Origin: Parietaria judaica
Taxonomy: Eukaryota; Streptophyta; Magnoliopsida; Rosales; Urticaceae
Assembly: GCA_954871525.1 (NCBI GenBank)
Contig: OX940864.1
Span: forward strand, 10,534,001-10,598,000
DNA: 64,000 nucleotides
Reading direction: 5' to 3'
This document shows, piece after piece, positions 13,146 through 25,900 of the stretch. How positions within the stretch are numbered: position 1 is the first letter of the stretch; every line of letters starts with the position of its first letter. The notes under the pieces are model-generated. The model was not told where the DNA came from. It saw only the letters and a list, made by a program, of their open reading frames with translations, and searched no databases. The translations under genes and the position numbers were made by a program.

Positions 13146-13535
13146 CCCCAAAATATGAATCCGGGTTAAACCCGGATTCATTAAAAAAAAATTAAAAAAC
13201 CCGGATACCGAAATATCCGGATCCGGGTTTTCCCGGAACCGGATATTTCGGTATCCGGGAAAAAAACAACCCGGATAAATTATTATCCGGGTTTTTTTAA
13301 AAAAAAAAAAACGAGCCAACGGCTCTTTAAAACACTTAAAATAATTAAAAATATTAAAAATTTATTTTTTTCATAACCGAACTTAAGTACCAAAATGTTA
13401 GATTTGAACAACTAAACGAAACGAGGGACTAAACAATAAATAACACAATTTAAAAAAAAAAACAAAAAACAAAACCCGGATCCGGATATATCCGGGATTT
13501 TTTTTCCCGGACCCGGATATATCCGTATCCGGGTT
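13146..13535. repeat. Cluster of GC-rich palindromes built on CCGGATATATCCGG
   Basis: In otherwise AT-rich DNA there are at least three inverted repeats. A near-perfect one is centred near 13168 (ATCCGGGTT/AACCCGGAT). One with 21-base perfect arms and an 18-base centre lies at 13199-13258 (CCCGGATACCGAAATATCCGG against its inverse). A third, imperfect one is at about 13472-13537. Each can form a strong hairpin on either strand. They may be decayed ends of a non-autonomous DNA transposon. No coding function is seen. Confidence 0.7.
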
Positions 13536-15327
13536 ATGGTAAAAAAAAAAAAAAAAATTCCGGTCGGATGTGAAATAAGGGGACATTTTGGGGACTAGTA
13601 CCAAGAAGGACAAAAACACAACATACAAAACATTAATTTAGATAATTTATTCCTTAGCAATTATAAATAATATATTATCTAACAGCCTAAATTTATTACT
13701 AATAAATGGCCCCAATGAATATAAAGTTCAAAAATTGATTACGAGGACGACAATTAAAGCAAGGTAAAACTCTGGCCTTTACTTAATTAGTGTCCACCAA
13801 AGAACGTGGTGAAAGGATAAATAATTAATTATTGTTCTTTTACAGAGATTAATAATAGCATTTGATCGTTAAATCCCACCAAACATGATAAATTTTTAAT
13901 ATTTGTTTCTTTTTTTAATTTTAGGAATGAATAGAATTATAGAAGAATTATTGTCTGCATGTGAAACTCAGTTCTCTATGCAATAAAGTGGGTCGGTTAT
14001 GGATACTATAATATAGTTTGGTTAAATTTATAAAATTGAGTTTAATTTTTTTTATATTAGTAAAATCATTAATACATCCAATATCAAATTAAATAAAATT
14101 AATTTAAATCGAGATGGGATAAAAATATTATGTAGTTAAAATTGTTAATTTATTGAGTATTATTTAATTTGAATATTATTTGGTTGATTTATATTTAAAA
14201 TTGTTTATTCTTTTGACAAAAACCGGCATTAAAATTGTCGAGTATTAAAATTTAAATTTAAAATTATTTAATTTAATACTGTTAAATTGTTTATTATTTT
14301 GACAAAAACCGGTATAGAAAAACCGAAATTGATTTTCGCAAAACGGGAAATCGGTTTCAAAATTAAAATCACAAAAGATAGACACCGATTTCAGCCCTAA
14401 ATTTCGGGTAGGTATAGTGGCCCCTAGTAATGGACAGTTACAAGATCCGCAATGTCAAACAACGAGATCACTTCAAAGATTTTTTTAACACAACCATAAC
14501 TCTCACTAGTCAACCTTAAATTACTGTTCTCGCAACAAAAAAAAAAAAAACCTTAAATTACTGACTTCACTATTGTATCACCTTGGAAAGAAATGAACAT
14601 TTAATTTAACTACAACTGCACGAAAAAAAAATAAAAAAAATAATCAACAACTAAGATATCTTAATTCAACTTTTAAAATAATAATAATTATGTGGCATGC
14701 CACGTGACAAAGGTTAACCGCCACATGGACTAATTTTCTCGGTCAACTTCCAAATGCCGAGTTTGGATACTTTTGCCGCCATTTACGGAGGTTGTATACA
14801 CAGCAGAGCATTTGACTAAAGGTTGATTCTTTTTGCCGCAATTAACACTTAAATAAATTTGCAATGTTACCGAAAATCACCCGGGTGTCCAATTTTATGA
14901 GTGATATGAGGGGTGTACGGGTATACTTTTTTTTTTTTTTGTAAGATTGTAGAACCGATAATTGATTGTACTGATCCAATTTACGGGTATATAAAAAAAT
15001 AAATGAGTGTACATATAGAGATGAGATTTTCGTAAATTAATGATACCCTTTTTGGGTTTGCGAGATTGATAATGTTAAAATCTTATAATTTTCTCGGGTG
15101 AATTTTGGTATCAACTCTGACTCTTGTTAACCAGATTGGAGGCTGAACAAATTTAACCCGGCAAACCTCTAAAAAAGAGTTACTTATGGGTTTTAAAACC
15201 CTATAGAAAAACTAAATATACAATAAATAATAAAAAAGAGAGCTTGAAAGAGTATTTTTTTTTCCTTCTTCTTATTTTTGTCTGACTAGTGACAACTTAA
15301 GAAACCTTCAAAATCTGATAAATCAAA

Positions 15328-15784
15328 GGGTTAATGACGGCAAAAATACCCAAAGTTTGGTCCAAAAACCCCTCGTGTACTCAAAGTTTAAAAGTGGTGG
15401 CAAAAATACCCAAAGTCACATTTAAGGAGTTGACCACTCCATTCTCGTAACACCGTTAACTTACCTGTTAACTCTGGCCACGTGGACAAATTTGTTTTGT
15501 TAAGTGTAATCATTAGGGGTTCAATTCGTTGTATTAAATAGTGTTTATTAGGGGTTTAATTCGTTGTTTTGTCGTAAATGAGGCTGATTTGGGCTCATCC
15601 ATGTGGCAAAAATTGTTATGTCAGCAACCCACGTTTGTCGGCGTGGCCATAGTTAACGGCGTTACGAGAATGGAGTGGTCAACTCCCCAAATGTGACTTT
15701 GGGTATTTTTACCACCACTTTTAAATTTTGGGTACACGAGGGGTTCTTTGACCAAACGTTGGGTATTTTTGCCGTCATTAACCC
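15328..15784. mobile_element. Mutator-like MITE with near-perfect 9-bp target duplication
   Basis: The left end reads GGGTTAATGACGGCAAAAA and the right end is its inverse. The arms match for about 130 bases, including a shared GAATGGAGTGGTCAACTC type segment. The flanks are TAAATCAAA (15319-15327) and TAAATAAAA (15785-15793), which match at 8 of 9 positions, the duplication length of Mutator-superfamily elements. No transposase is present. Confidence 0.78.
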
Positions 15785-16368
15785 TAAATAAAATAACAAA
15801 CATATTGATTGTACATTGATGACTATTCTTACCCACATATATTTAAATGTCAAAGATAAAAGTCTCTTTTCATGAAATTGTTGTATAATAAATTGACAAC
15901 TGACAATTATGCATTGCTTTAGGAAGATTTCCACTTCTCTTTTTTTTTTCTTTTTCTTTTTAGGTTCTCTTTCTAATTATGTGAATTTAGTATATTTATG
16001 CATCGTACATTTATGAAGAAAGCTAGATGTTTGTTTATAAAAACGGAAAAATTAATTAAAACACATAGTTAAATCGGGACCAATGTTATTTAGCTTTTAA
16101 TCTAAAATGTCTAAATTAATTATTTTTCTTTTCATGGCAATGGAATTTTCAGTAGTGGGACATTGGTGGATGTCACACCATTCTTTATAGCTTGCTATAA
16201 TTGGTTACACTTTGACAAAAGTATATGTAGATATAGTACTGAATTTATTGACTTATGAAATTTCCATAAAATTTATGCCATGTTTTATATATGATGATGA
16301 GGAAATGGGATACATGTTGTGAGTATAAATATAATTTTAATAATTTATTACTTAATCTTCAATATTTT

Positions 16369-16370
<2 letters not shown>

Positions 16371-16402
<32 letters not shown>
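16371..16402. repeat. TA dinucleotide tract
   Basis: About 32 bases of alternating A and T in intergenic DNA between the Ca2+-ATPase and the MAM33-like gene. Confidence 0.85.
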
Positions 16403-16406
<4 letters not shown>

Positions 16407-17354
16407 CAATATCATTATTACTATCTAACAAGCGTGGATGATAATGTCACACACACGACACATTTCATTATTTTTAATAAATCTGAAGCATTAATCGACG
16501 AACGTTTAAAACACAAATATGGAATACTTAAATGTACCACATTAAATATATATATTTTTAAATTACAAACTCTGTATAAGAATCTCATATAATTGTCATT
16601 ATTTTTCCAAGAATAAAGTGACAATACTGAAATAAAAATTTCATTATATAAATGCAAATATATTTATCTCCTGATTACATCTTTAAGGTAAGTGTCCTAA
16701 GCTATTAATCACAATTTATTGGAGTTAATATGACGCAAATAAGTATTCTTGTTGAGACCCGCTCTCTAGCTGCGCATTTTTACTGTTTATCATCGTCGGT
16801 TTTATAAATTATATGCGATTATCGTTTTAGAATTCACGCAAACCAAAAATGCGGTATCAGTCAAAGATTTTAATACAGTTGACACCAAAATTGACCGATT
16901 ATACCCCCTAATTTTATGAGAGATTTTCCGGCATTTACCGTGAAAATTGAGGGCCTAAGTCCACTACTCATTTAAATTTTTGTAACACTTCTCTTAGATC
17001 AGTGATTTACTATGTCTCAAATTGAGTATCCATGTAAAAAATTGTGTCGATTTATCTCATGTTCGTTTTCGTTGCCATCTTATGTCTCAATTCTCAATCG
17101 TAACGGTTCTAACTGAGGCCAAAATATCCTTCGCAACTAAAGTAAATTTCAACGGAAGAAAAACGCAGAAAAAAAAAAACTCGAAATATTTTCGATGATA
17201 AACTCAGTTTAAAATTAGCCTTTTATAAACCTCTCTTGTAATCCCTCTCCACCTCCACGTGACCATCACGCAAATTCGCATCTAATAAATCCCGTGTTTT
17301 ACGACGATAAAATATCTGATAAATAATTTCTTACATGATGGTGAGAATTCCCGA

Positions 17355-19231
17355 TCACTCGTATTTTGAGGACGAGGATTCGAGCTGCTTTAGCCAGTCA
17401 ACGTATTGACTTTGCTCCTTCTTGTGCAAGTGAAGGCGAAGGAAGTTAGTGAAGTGCTCTCCAATGCCCTTGGCAACTAGGTAGTCCTTCAGTGCATCTT
17501 TTAGCTCAGGGTCCAAATTACTGCAACACCTCAAACACGAAGAAGATAGACGAACCGGTAACAAATATAATGTAAAACGGAAGCAGTAAAACGTAAGTCA
17601 ATCGGTGATCACTGAGACGATGGTTACTGGAAACTTTATCGAAATCAACAAAAATTCCAAAAGACCGTTCCTTTGAGAATAGGACCAAAGATTTTTCCCT
17701 TATTACCCCCTTACTTAAATATAATATAACATAACGACATAAATAGATAATAATCCCGTGCATTTCCCTTCTTTGTCCGATACGCAATTAGTGCCAACAT
17801 ATCAGTACCACAATGACGCAACAAAGTAATCGGAAGAATATCTGATTCAAAACCAGTATGTAGTAGAGTGGAATTGGAGATAGTGATTAATGTAATTGTA
17901 TATTTTCTTCGATTTTTTCGTTTTTAAAGTCGTTTTAGATTTTACTTACTCCGATCACGGGTTGAAGAAAACAAAGCTGACATAAGATTTAAAAGAATTT
18001 AAAAGTTAATTATGCATTTCCATTTCTTCTTACCAAGGAAGATCCTAGTGAGATCAAAGTCGGGCTCGAGTACAAGAATCAACCAAAGAAAACATATATT
18101 ATCGAACCAGAATCAATTTGTCACCATAAATTTTACCTGAAAACTGGTCCCCGATAGGTTGATTTCCCAAGAGCCGTCGGCGACTGAAGATAGCACGCAT
18201 TATTGATGCCAAATTCCGATCCGTCCTCGCCTTTCTGATAAACTTCACAATCGAATTGCAATATAGAATTCAAGCCAGGCTTCTTCACGCACACCTTCAT
18301 CAGCACATCCCTCGGAAGAACGCCTTCTGTTTCCCGCTCAAAAGGCAAAGGACCCAACAATGCCGACACGACAACCTCTTCACCAGTTTCACGTTTGCTC
18401 CGAAGAACGACATCTCGGGACTCCGACGAGTCCCAATCCACCGTGAAATCTCCCAAAGCTCCGGTTTCAACGCCCTGCAAAATAGTAATGCTTAGGATCG
18501 AAGAATTTGAAAATCGAAACAGCAGAGTTTATTTAGTTTAATATTACTTTTCTTTCCACGAGCAAGGATCACATATACAACTTGTGCAAATAACTCCACA
18601 TTGTATTATCTCTCCTTCTAAAGTCTATAACTATCTACAATCCTTAGTGGCTCACTGATGCGGCGGACTGTTAGAGAAAACGTGACTGAACTAGGATCAT
18701 TGATTCGACGTACGAATACCCGATCGATCCTTCCTTCACCCACTGATTGATTCACTCACGAATACTGGATTTCAGGCAATCATGACAAAAACACACACAA
18801 AATATAAAAAGTTCACTGAGTCCCCTTAAACAGCGCTTTTAGGCGCGCTTCTCCGGGCGTCTTTCTGAGCACGCCTTTCGGGTTGCCTTCACGAGCGCCT
18901 CTCCGAATGCCCGCCTACCGATTGCTCTCAAATGAGCAAATCACTTACAAGTTACAACATAATGCATTGCCAGTTTTTCCTTGTACAGAATGCTGAATTC
19001 GATGCAAAATTGACCACCATATTCAATCAAGCTCATTTCTTTTGAAGACCCAACAGTAAATACAAGAAAATCCAGAAACCGAAGAAGCAAAAAATTGAAG
19101 AGAGAGAGAGAGAGAACCTGATAGGGATTTGAAGAGAGCTCGTGGGCAATCTCGGAGCGCAAAATCTGAAGGAAGTTGAGTTCTTGAAGCGCTTTCTGAG
19201 CCTTCCCTAGTAACGGGCTCAGTCGATTCAT
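17355..19231 (-). CDS. MAM33/p32 (C1QBP-like) family protein
   Basis: Three exons on the minus strand, 19231-19118, 18474-18137 and 17520-17355, with GT-AG borders and consistent phases, give 205 codons. The core matches plant 'mitochondrial glycoprotein family' (MAM33/p32) proteins: VETGALGDFTVDWDSSESRDV, a segment with VVVSALLGPLPFE and VCVKKPGLNSILQFDCEVY, and the C-terminal ELKDALKDYLVAKGIGEHF followed by an LHLHKKEQSQYVDWLKQLE helix. Family members form acidic doughnut-shaped trimers, mostly in the mitochondrial matrix, with roles in oxidative phosphorylation or ribosome assembly. This copy lacks an obvious long transit peptide; an in-frame TGA just upstream makes 19231 the first usable ATG. 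A second ATG at 19277 opens an out-of-frame frame that overlaps this start, so leader structure could matter. Resembles my memory of Arabidopsis At4g32605; the precise member is uncertain. Confidence 0.87.
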
Positions 19232-19956
19232 TGGAACAGCTCACTGATTTATCTTCATTATACACATAATCGCTCATGTTAGACCTGGTTTTTATTAGTA
19301 AGGATTTTTTTGGTATAAGTACTTAACTTTGTACAAGTGTGTGAGTATATTTCCAATCTCTTTAGCGATAATACCTACTCCAAAGTCCAAAGTCCAAAAA
19401 AAAAAAAAAAAAATGTTTTATCTAAATCCGTTAACCATTACGGTAAAAAGAGTTAACGAAAAAATTTAATTATTTTTTACCAAGAATTTCGTTATTAGAA
19501 AAGTGAGAATGTAAATCATATGAAGAAACTTCATAAAATAACCCCAAATACTTCACAAGTTTTATTAATAACCTTTAAATTTTATAATTCTCAAAACAAC
19601 CTTTTTAAATTTTATGTACAAAAATACCCTTAATTTGTCCATTTTCAGGACGCGATATGTCCATTTTCAGGACGCAATATGTCTATTTTGCAGGGGTATT
19701 TTGGTACATAAAATTTGAAAAGGTTATTTTGATAATTATGAAAACTTGAGCGTTAGTAATAAAATTTGTAGTGTATTGAGGGTTATTTATGAAGTTTTCC
19801 ATCATATTTTCATAACATGTAAGTATTTTTGCCGCAAATATGTAAAAATATTTTAAAGCTGATATTATTTTAAAATATTAGGGCTTTAGATGAAGAATTG
19901 AAATTCACATAAACCCTCCCTTTTTCCCTCTCTCTCTCTCTTGAAGCTCCATAGCC
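19232..19956. promoter_or_regulatory. Divergent promoter region of the MAM33-like and NUP93 genes
   Basis: Only 725 bases separate the two start codons, which face away from each other, so both promoters must lie here or in the first introns. More than a third of the space is a MITE (19523-19800). A CT-rich run at 19917-19941 precedes the NUP93 ATG, a common plant leader feature. No clear TATA box was assigned to either gene. Confidence 0.6.
19523..19800. mobile_element. MITE (GGGAAACTTCATAAAATAACC family), copy 1
   Basis: Inverted arms of about 85 bases begin near GAAACTTCATAAAATAACC and end with the inverse. The centre carries two tandem copies of TGTCCATTTTCAGGACGC. The flanks ATCATATG (19515-19522) and ATCATATT (19801-19808) match at 7 of 8 positions. 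A second copy lies at 38184-38479. It is in the shared promoter of the MAM33-like and NUP93 genes. No coding capacity. Confidence 0.78.
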
Positions 19957-22900
19957 ATGGCGAGCGATAGCGACATGAGCAACTGGACCGATCTCCTTCA
20001 CTCTTCGACCAAGCTCCTCGAGCAAGCTGCTCCCTCTGCTCAGTTCCCGCCTCTCCAGGTTTCTCTCACTTCTCCCCGAACATTTTACCATGTCCTCGCT
20101 CGAAGCTTTTTTTTTTTTTTTTGTTTGAATCAGTGGAGTTCGCGCTTCAATTCGAACTTTTTGATTTCGGAAATGCGAATTCTGAAACGAAAAGCAAGTG
20201 GAACAATTCGAAGTATTAGCTTAAAGAGTTCGATAAGTGAGATTTTACTTTGTTATTCGGTTTCAATGGTGTCTTGTTGTTTCTCATCAACGTTCTTATG
20301 ATTAGAAAGTAATTCGTACTGAGATAAGCTCTCTCTTTGTTTCAGAGAAATTTAGATCAATTGGAAGCATTATCGAAGAAGCTCAAGGCGAAAACGCTAC
20401 GAGCCGAGGCTCCATCTCAATCGATTGCTGCTACGAGGTACTTGACGGGTTGTTGTCGTAATTATTAAACAATGTATCCTAAGTAGATAGAGAGTGAATG
20501 GAATGTCAATGTCCCTTGCTGTTTTATTCGTTTTGAGTTCTGAGATTGGGCTTGTGTTAGAATGATCGAATGTGCTCTCGATTGTGGCATTTTCAGGCTT
20601 CTTGCACGCGAGGGTATAAATGCAGAGCAACTTTCCCGAGATCTTAAGTCATTTGAACTGAAAGTAAATATCGTTTCATCCAGTGTCTTGTAATTTTATT
20701 GCATTTGTCATATTTTAGATTCTTTCGGGAGCGGATCCATATTGTAGTTTTTAAGTTGGGAATTTGGCTTCAATGTGGTTTCTTTTCTTGAAGACGACTT
20801 TTGAAGATGTTTTCCCTGCCGAGGCAACCACTGTTGAGGAGTATCTGCAGCAGGTAATATATTCTCTCTTTAGTTTTCGATTGGTTGTTTGAATAAGCCT
20901 GTCTTTGACGTGTCATTCTCTATGATTAAATAATTTATGTCTTGTTATTTATGTTTATGTTTAATTATCTTCAGGGTTCAGTTATGTAAGGCTGGCCCGA
21001 CCCACTAAGAGTAATGTTTGGCTTAGTTTTGTCAATTAGCTTAGTTTCTCTCCAGGATTTAGGGTAGACAGACACCATAGAAAGAAAGGGTTTCACTGGT
21101 TCTAGACCTGTTACGAGATCCTTAACTCGGGACTATAGCGTAGATATTATGACCAAAGTGAGTTACTTACTTAATCCTCTTCTATAATTAAAAAAAATAA
21201 AAATTCATTACTTGAATTAATATAAGTATGGGAGGTGGAAGTGGCATTTCTACAAGGTTATTTTCTCTTTTTTTTTTCCCCCCCTTACAGTTTCAATGTG
21301 TTACTATCATGAGTTTGTGCACTTCCACCATGTAGTTAGGATGAAGTAACGAGTTACTCCTTTGGTTGAATTTACTCGCTATATAAATATCCAATCATAA
21401 CTTGATAAATTGATAGAATAGAGTTTGAATGATATCTGATTTTACTAATGAATCAGGTCCATGAAATGGCTATGGTTTCAGCTGTTCAAGAAGCTCAAAA
21501 GGATAACCTGAAAAGTTTCAATGATTATATGCTGAAAGTCTTGGAGGTTAGTAAAAAGAATTGATCTGAAGGCCTGCAGGACCATGTGTTGATAGCGTGA
21601 AAGATTTTCAGTAGAGCTTATTCTTAACTTTTTTTCTTCTTCTTAAAATGCTGATAATTTTTCATACTTGAAAAGTATTATTATATAGCACCGTTAATGG
21701 ATCCTGATTATGTTTATTGTTCGATAGGAGGATTGGCAAAAAGAGAAACGTGATAGCCTTCAGAGCTTAAGCAGAATTTCCACATTACCAAGGACTAACA
21801 TGCTAGTTAGCAGCAATGGAAGTTCCCGCTCTGGCCAGATAGCGTCTGTGATTTCTAGCCCTCAAGTTTCATCCGGTGCGTCAAACATGGAGCTTATATC
21901 TGTAGCTAACAAGCCTGTTATTGAGAAAAAGGCTACCATTTATGCTGGAGTAGTAAAGAATCTGAACAATGCTCGGGAACGCGGTTTACCATTCAAAGTA
22001 AGTGTCTTTTCCCCTAGAGCCGAGTTTAATCTTTTTTTAACATAAAGAGAAAGACACTTATTTTAAGTTCTATCTGAATAATAGTTATCATTTGGAATGA
22101 CATGCTTTAACGGCAGATCTTCTTACTAGTCTAATTGATCTCATGATTGGCAAAATCCATTGACACATTTTCTTCTGTTTCCATACTATGTATACTTTCC
22201 CTGTCATAATGATGTAACACGTTTGTGATCCCGTCAAAGTTTAATTGTGAATATTCGATAAAGCTAACAACTATCTTTTACTGCCTCTAGCCCGCTACAG
22301 CTCTTAAAAGCGCTTATGAAAGTTTAGGCCTCGATGCATCTGGTGGAAAATCTGTCAACATACAAAAGATATGGCACCTTGTTCAGGTATAACCATGAAC
22401 AGGCTTGGCAACTTTGTATTTATCAGATTGTATGCTGAATTCCCGTTCTAGATGACTGCATATATTTCTTTGGCTTGATATAGTCTAATTTTTTTTTTTT
22501 TGTAATTTGCAAAATGGTATAGGCTATGACCGGTGAAGACTCAACTACTCAACGGAGTTTGTCAAGAAAGATGTCTATGATCATTGGTGCAAGGCGTCAC
22601 CTTGAACGAGGACATGAAAAATATATAATGGATACTATTCAAAGTCACCCGGCCCAGGTATACATCAAGTCATACATGTTCCGCGGAATTTAAATCTTCT
22701 GTAGAAAATATTTCGCATCGATCTTGTGATGTTTGAATGAACATCTACTGATAATTTGGCTGCTCCATGTTTCACCATTAATGTATATAGAACTTTTTTA
22801 ATGCTCATTGTGGCAATGAACTTTTTGCTCTTCTTGTAGGCGGCACTTGGTGGAATTGTTGGAAACATGCACAAAATCCGTGCCTTTCTTCGGGTTTGTT

Positions 22901-25900
22901 AACATATTTCTCTTCAGTTTGTGAAGATTTTTATCTCATATCTTATGTTATCAATTCATGTATTTTTCCTAAATAAGTAATTAATTCTCGTCTGTTTATC
23001 GGCAGATTCGTTTGAGGGATTATGGAGTCCTAGATTTCGATGCAGGCGATGTTCGTAGGCAGCCACCTGTTGATACCACGTGGCAGCAGGTTAATGTTCT
23101 ATTCCTATTTGAAATTTCTGTACTTAGCCGCTATCTATCTTTGCCCTAAAACTGTTTGTATCATATACCAGATATATTTCTGTTTGAGAACCGGGTACTA
23201 TGACGAAGCAAGAACAGTTGCTCTTTCTTCCCGTTCTTCACACCAGTTCGCTCCTCTGGTACTCAGTTTCAAATTTCCTTTTTCTATTCATTTTTTTTTA
23301 TCTCTTTGTATACTGAGGCTCTGATACTTTACTTCATTTCTCGTGCATTCTCTCGAACCAGCTAACAGAATGGATCAATTCCGGTGGCTCCGTGCCTGCA
23401 GAAATTGCAGCCTCTGCATCAGAAGAATGCGACAAAATGCTACGAATGGGTGATCGTTTAAGTCGATCTTCATACGACAAGAAAAAATTACTTCTATACG
23501 CCATCATATGTGGGTCCCGCAAGCAAATCGACCGACTCTTGAGAGACTTACCGACACTTTTCAATACGATAGAAGACTTCTTGTGGTTCAAATTGTCGGC
23601 GGTACGGGACTGCCCGACCGGGGCCCAATCTGTTGTTCTAAGTGACAGCTTGGTACCATACACCCTCGACGATTTGCAACTATACCTGAACAAATTCGAC
23701 CCTTCGTATTACACAAAGAACGGAAAGGACCCTCTTGTGTACCCATATGTATTGCTCTTGAGCCTGCAGTTAATACCGGCGGTTATGTACTTGTCTAAAG
23801 AACGAGGAGACGAAGGGTACAATATCGACGCTGCACACATATCCATTGCACTGGCAGACCACGGGATTATTTCCCTAGGTGTCGGAGCGGGGCAGAAGAC
23901 AGGAGTGATGGATGCTCAGGCCGAGGCATCGAGCATAATCAGGTGTGGTTTTGGGTTAATATGATTAACTATTAATCATATTAACCCAAAACATCTTATA
24001 CTGGATTACTTATTACGAGATTATCATATGATAAACAGTTCCCGGTTGAAAAAAATGTGATTTTTTTCTTATAAATAACTGGAGAGTTCCTGGTTTCCTG
24101 CGCTATATTTTTTTATGCCATTACATTTTATTTGAAGTGAATTTTTTTATTTATTTACTTTTTAAACCGGTACCAAAACCTGCCTTTTCCGGTCATCGTC
24201 CTGAAAATATAGGTGTTTTAAAAACTGGGATCAGGACATGTTTTGAAATCCCAAAAATTCAACAGAAGTGTTCCAAAATACTGGTTCCCGGTACTGGTTT
24301 TACCCTAACAAAAACATTTTATTTAAATTACTTATAATTACAAACTAATCCTCAACTTTGTACTTCTATATTAGGCAATACGGGTCTTTGTATCTACGTG
24401 TCGGTGATCTCCGGATGGTTTTGGAATACTATGCTCAAGCTGCGGCAGTTGTCGGTGGTGGACAGGAGTCGTGGTCTGGGAGAGGCAGTGCAGATCAGCA
24501 AAGGCAGAGAAACTTATTGCTTAAGCAACTGCTCACGGAGATTTTACTGGCTGATGGTGGGATCTATCTATTGCTCGGCCCGAGAGGAGCTGGAGAAGAA
24601 GGTGAACTGATTCGGTTTTTGACTGATACAAATGGTAGAAAACAGTTCTTGCTTGAAGCGGCTAATCGGTGCCAGGATGCCGGGCTATACGACAAGGTAG
24701 ATTTTCTTTCATTGTTGTATACAATTATGTACAATATACTTATAGAAGATCAGGATTTGTTATCAACTTGATTCGACTTAAAAGATTCCGTTTGCATTTG
24801 CCCTTTTTCTCATTCATTCAATGGACTGACCCTTTTGCTATCTTTCTCATCTCCGTAATTTATAACCAAACACATATTTGTTCTCTGTTGTCTATTAGAG
24901 CGATAACTGGAAGTACATTTCTTGCAGTCAATCGAACTTCAGAAAAGAATCGGCGCGTTTTCAATGGCGCTGGATACGATTAACAAGTGCCTCTCTGAAG
25001 CAATATGCTCTCTCTCACGTGGTAGAATCGATGGTGAAAGCCGAACTGCTGGTCTCATTCACTCTGGAAACGAGATCCTCGAGAGTTACAAGTATTATTC
25101 CGAAGTCAGGTTAGTCAAAAGTCATCGCTCTGCATCTTTTATGATGAAAACTAGAAGGCTTGTGTAGTTGTTTGTGTTCACTAATATGTCACAAATCATC
25201 TTAAGTTCTTTGTTTTGCGTAAACTTTGCTTTGAAAAATCACATAGTTTTTGATACTTTGTAGTCCGAAATATAGAAATACTTCATATCCCCACTGCTCC
25301 CACCGAGCGTTTTATTCTTCCCTTTCATGGATGAATGTAGTTAAGAGTGCACTTCCCAAAAAGATGGAAGATGATTTCTTTCTGGGTTATTTGTCCGTGA
25401 ACACTTAGCATGATATTTTGAAACATAGATGATTTCCGTGATACAAAATCAATAAATTTTTAGGATTGTTAAATTCTTATGATGCTTTATTCTATCTGTT
25501 GTCTTGTCACCTCCAACTTCAATTCCTGGGTCCGGCCGAATAATTTCATATATAACAATGTCTTGATTGATGCAGTCCTCTTGAGAGACAACACGTTTCA
25601 GATCAGCAGATTGTTCTAAGGCAACTCGAGGCAGTACTTTCGGTCCACAAGTTGGTCAAAGTGGGCCACTACATCGACGCTTTAAGGGAGGTTTCGAAGC
25701 TTCAGTTTCTTCCGTTGGATCCGCGAGCTCCGAATACGGTCGCTGATGTGTTTCAGAATCTATCTCCTCATGTTCAAGCTTGTGTTCCAGATCTTCTTAG
25801 AGTCGCACTTACGTGTTTGGATAACGTTACAGATTCAGACGGATCACTCCGTGCCTTGAGGGCTAAGGTATGTTCGACGATAAATAGCACTAGCTTCTGA

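Larger units (their letters stand above)
11409..17354. other. Intergenic region upstream of the Ca2+-ATPase; repeats only
   Basis: About 6 kb of AT-rich DNA between the Ca2+-ATPase start and the 3' end of the MAM33-like gene, both on the minus strand. It holds the foldback element at 12053-12418, a cluster of CCGGATAT-type palindromes at 13146-13535, a Mutator-like MITE at 15328-15784 and a TA tract at 16371-16402. The stretch at about 14695-14840 has a short repeat-like piece with GCCACGTG and CTTTTGCCGCC motifs. The immediate 5' flank of the ATPase (11409-11480) has a GA run at about 11466-11479. I see no protein-coding gene. Confidence 0.6.
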
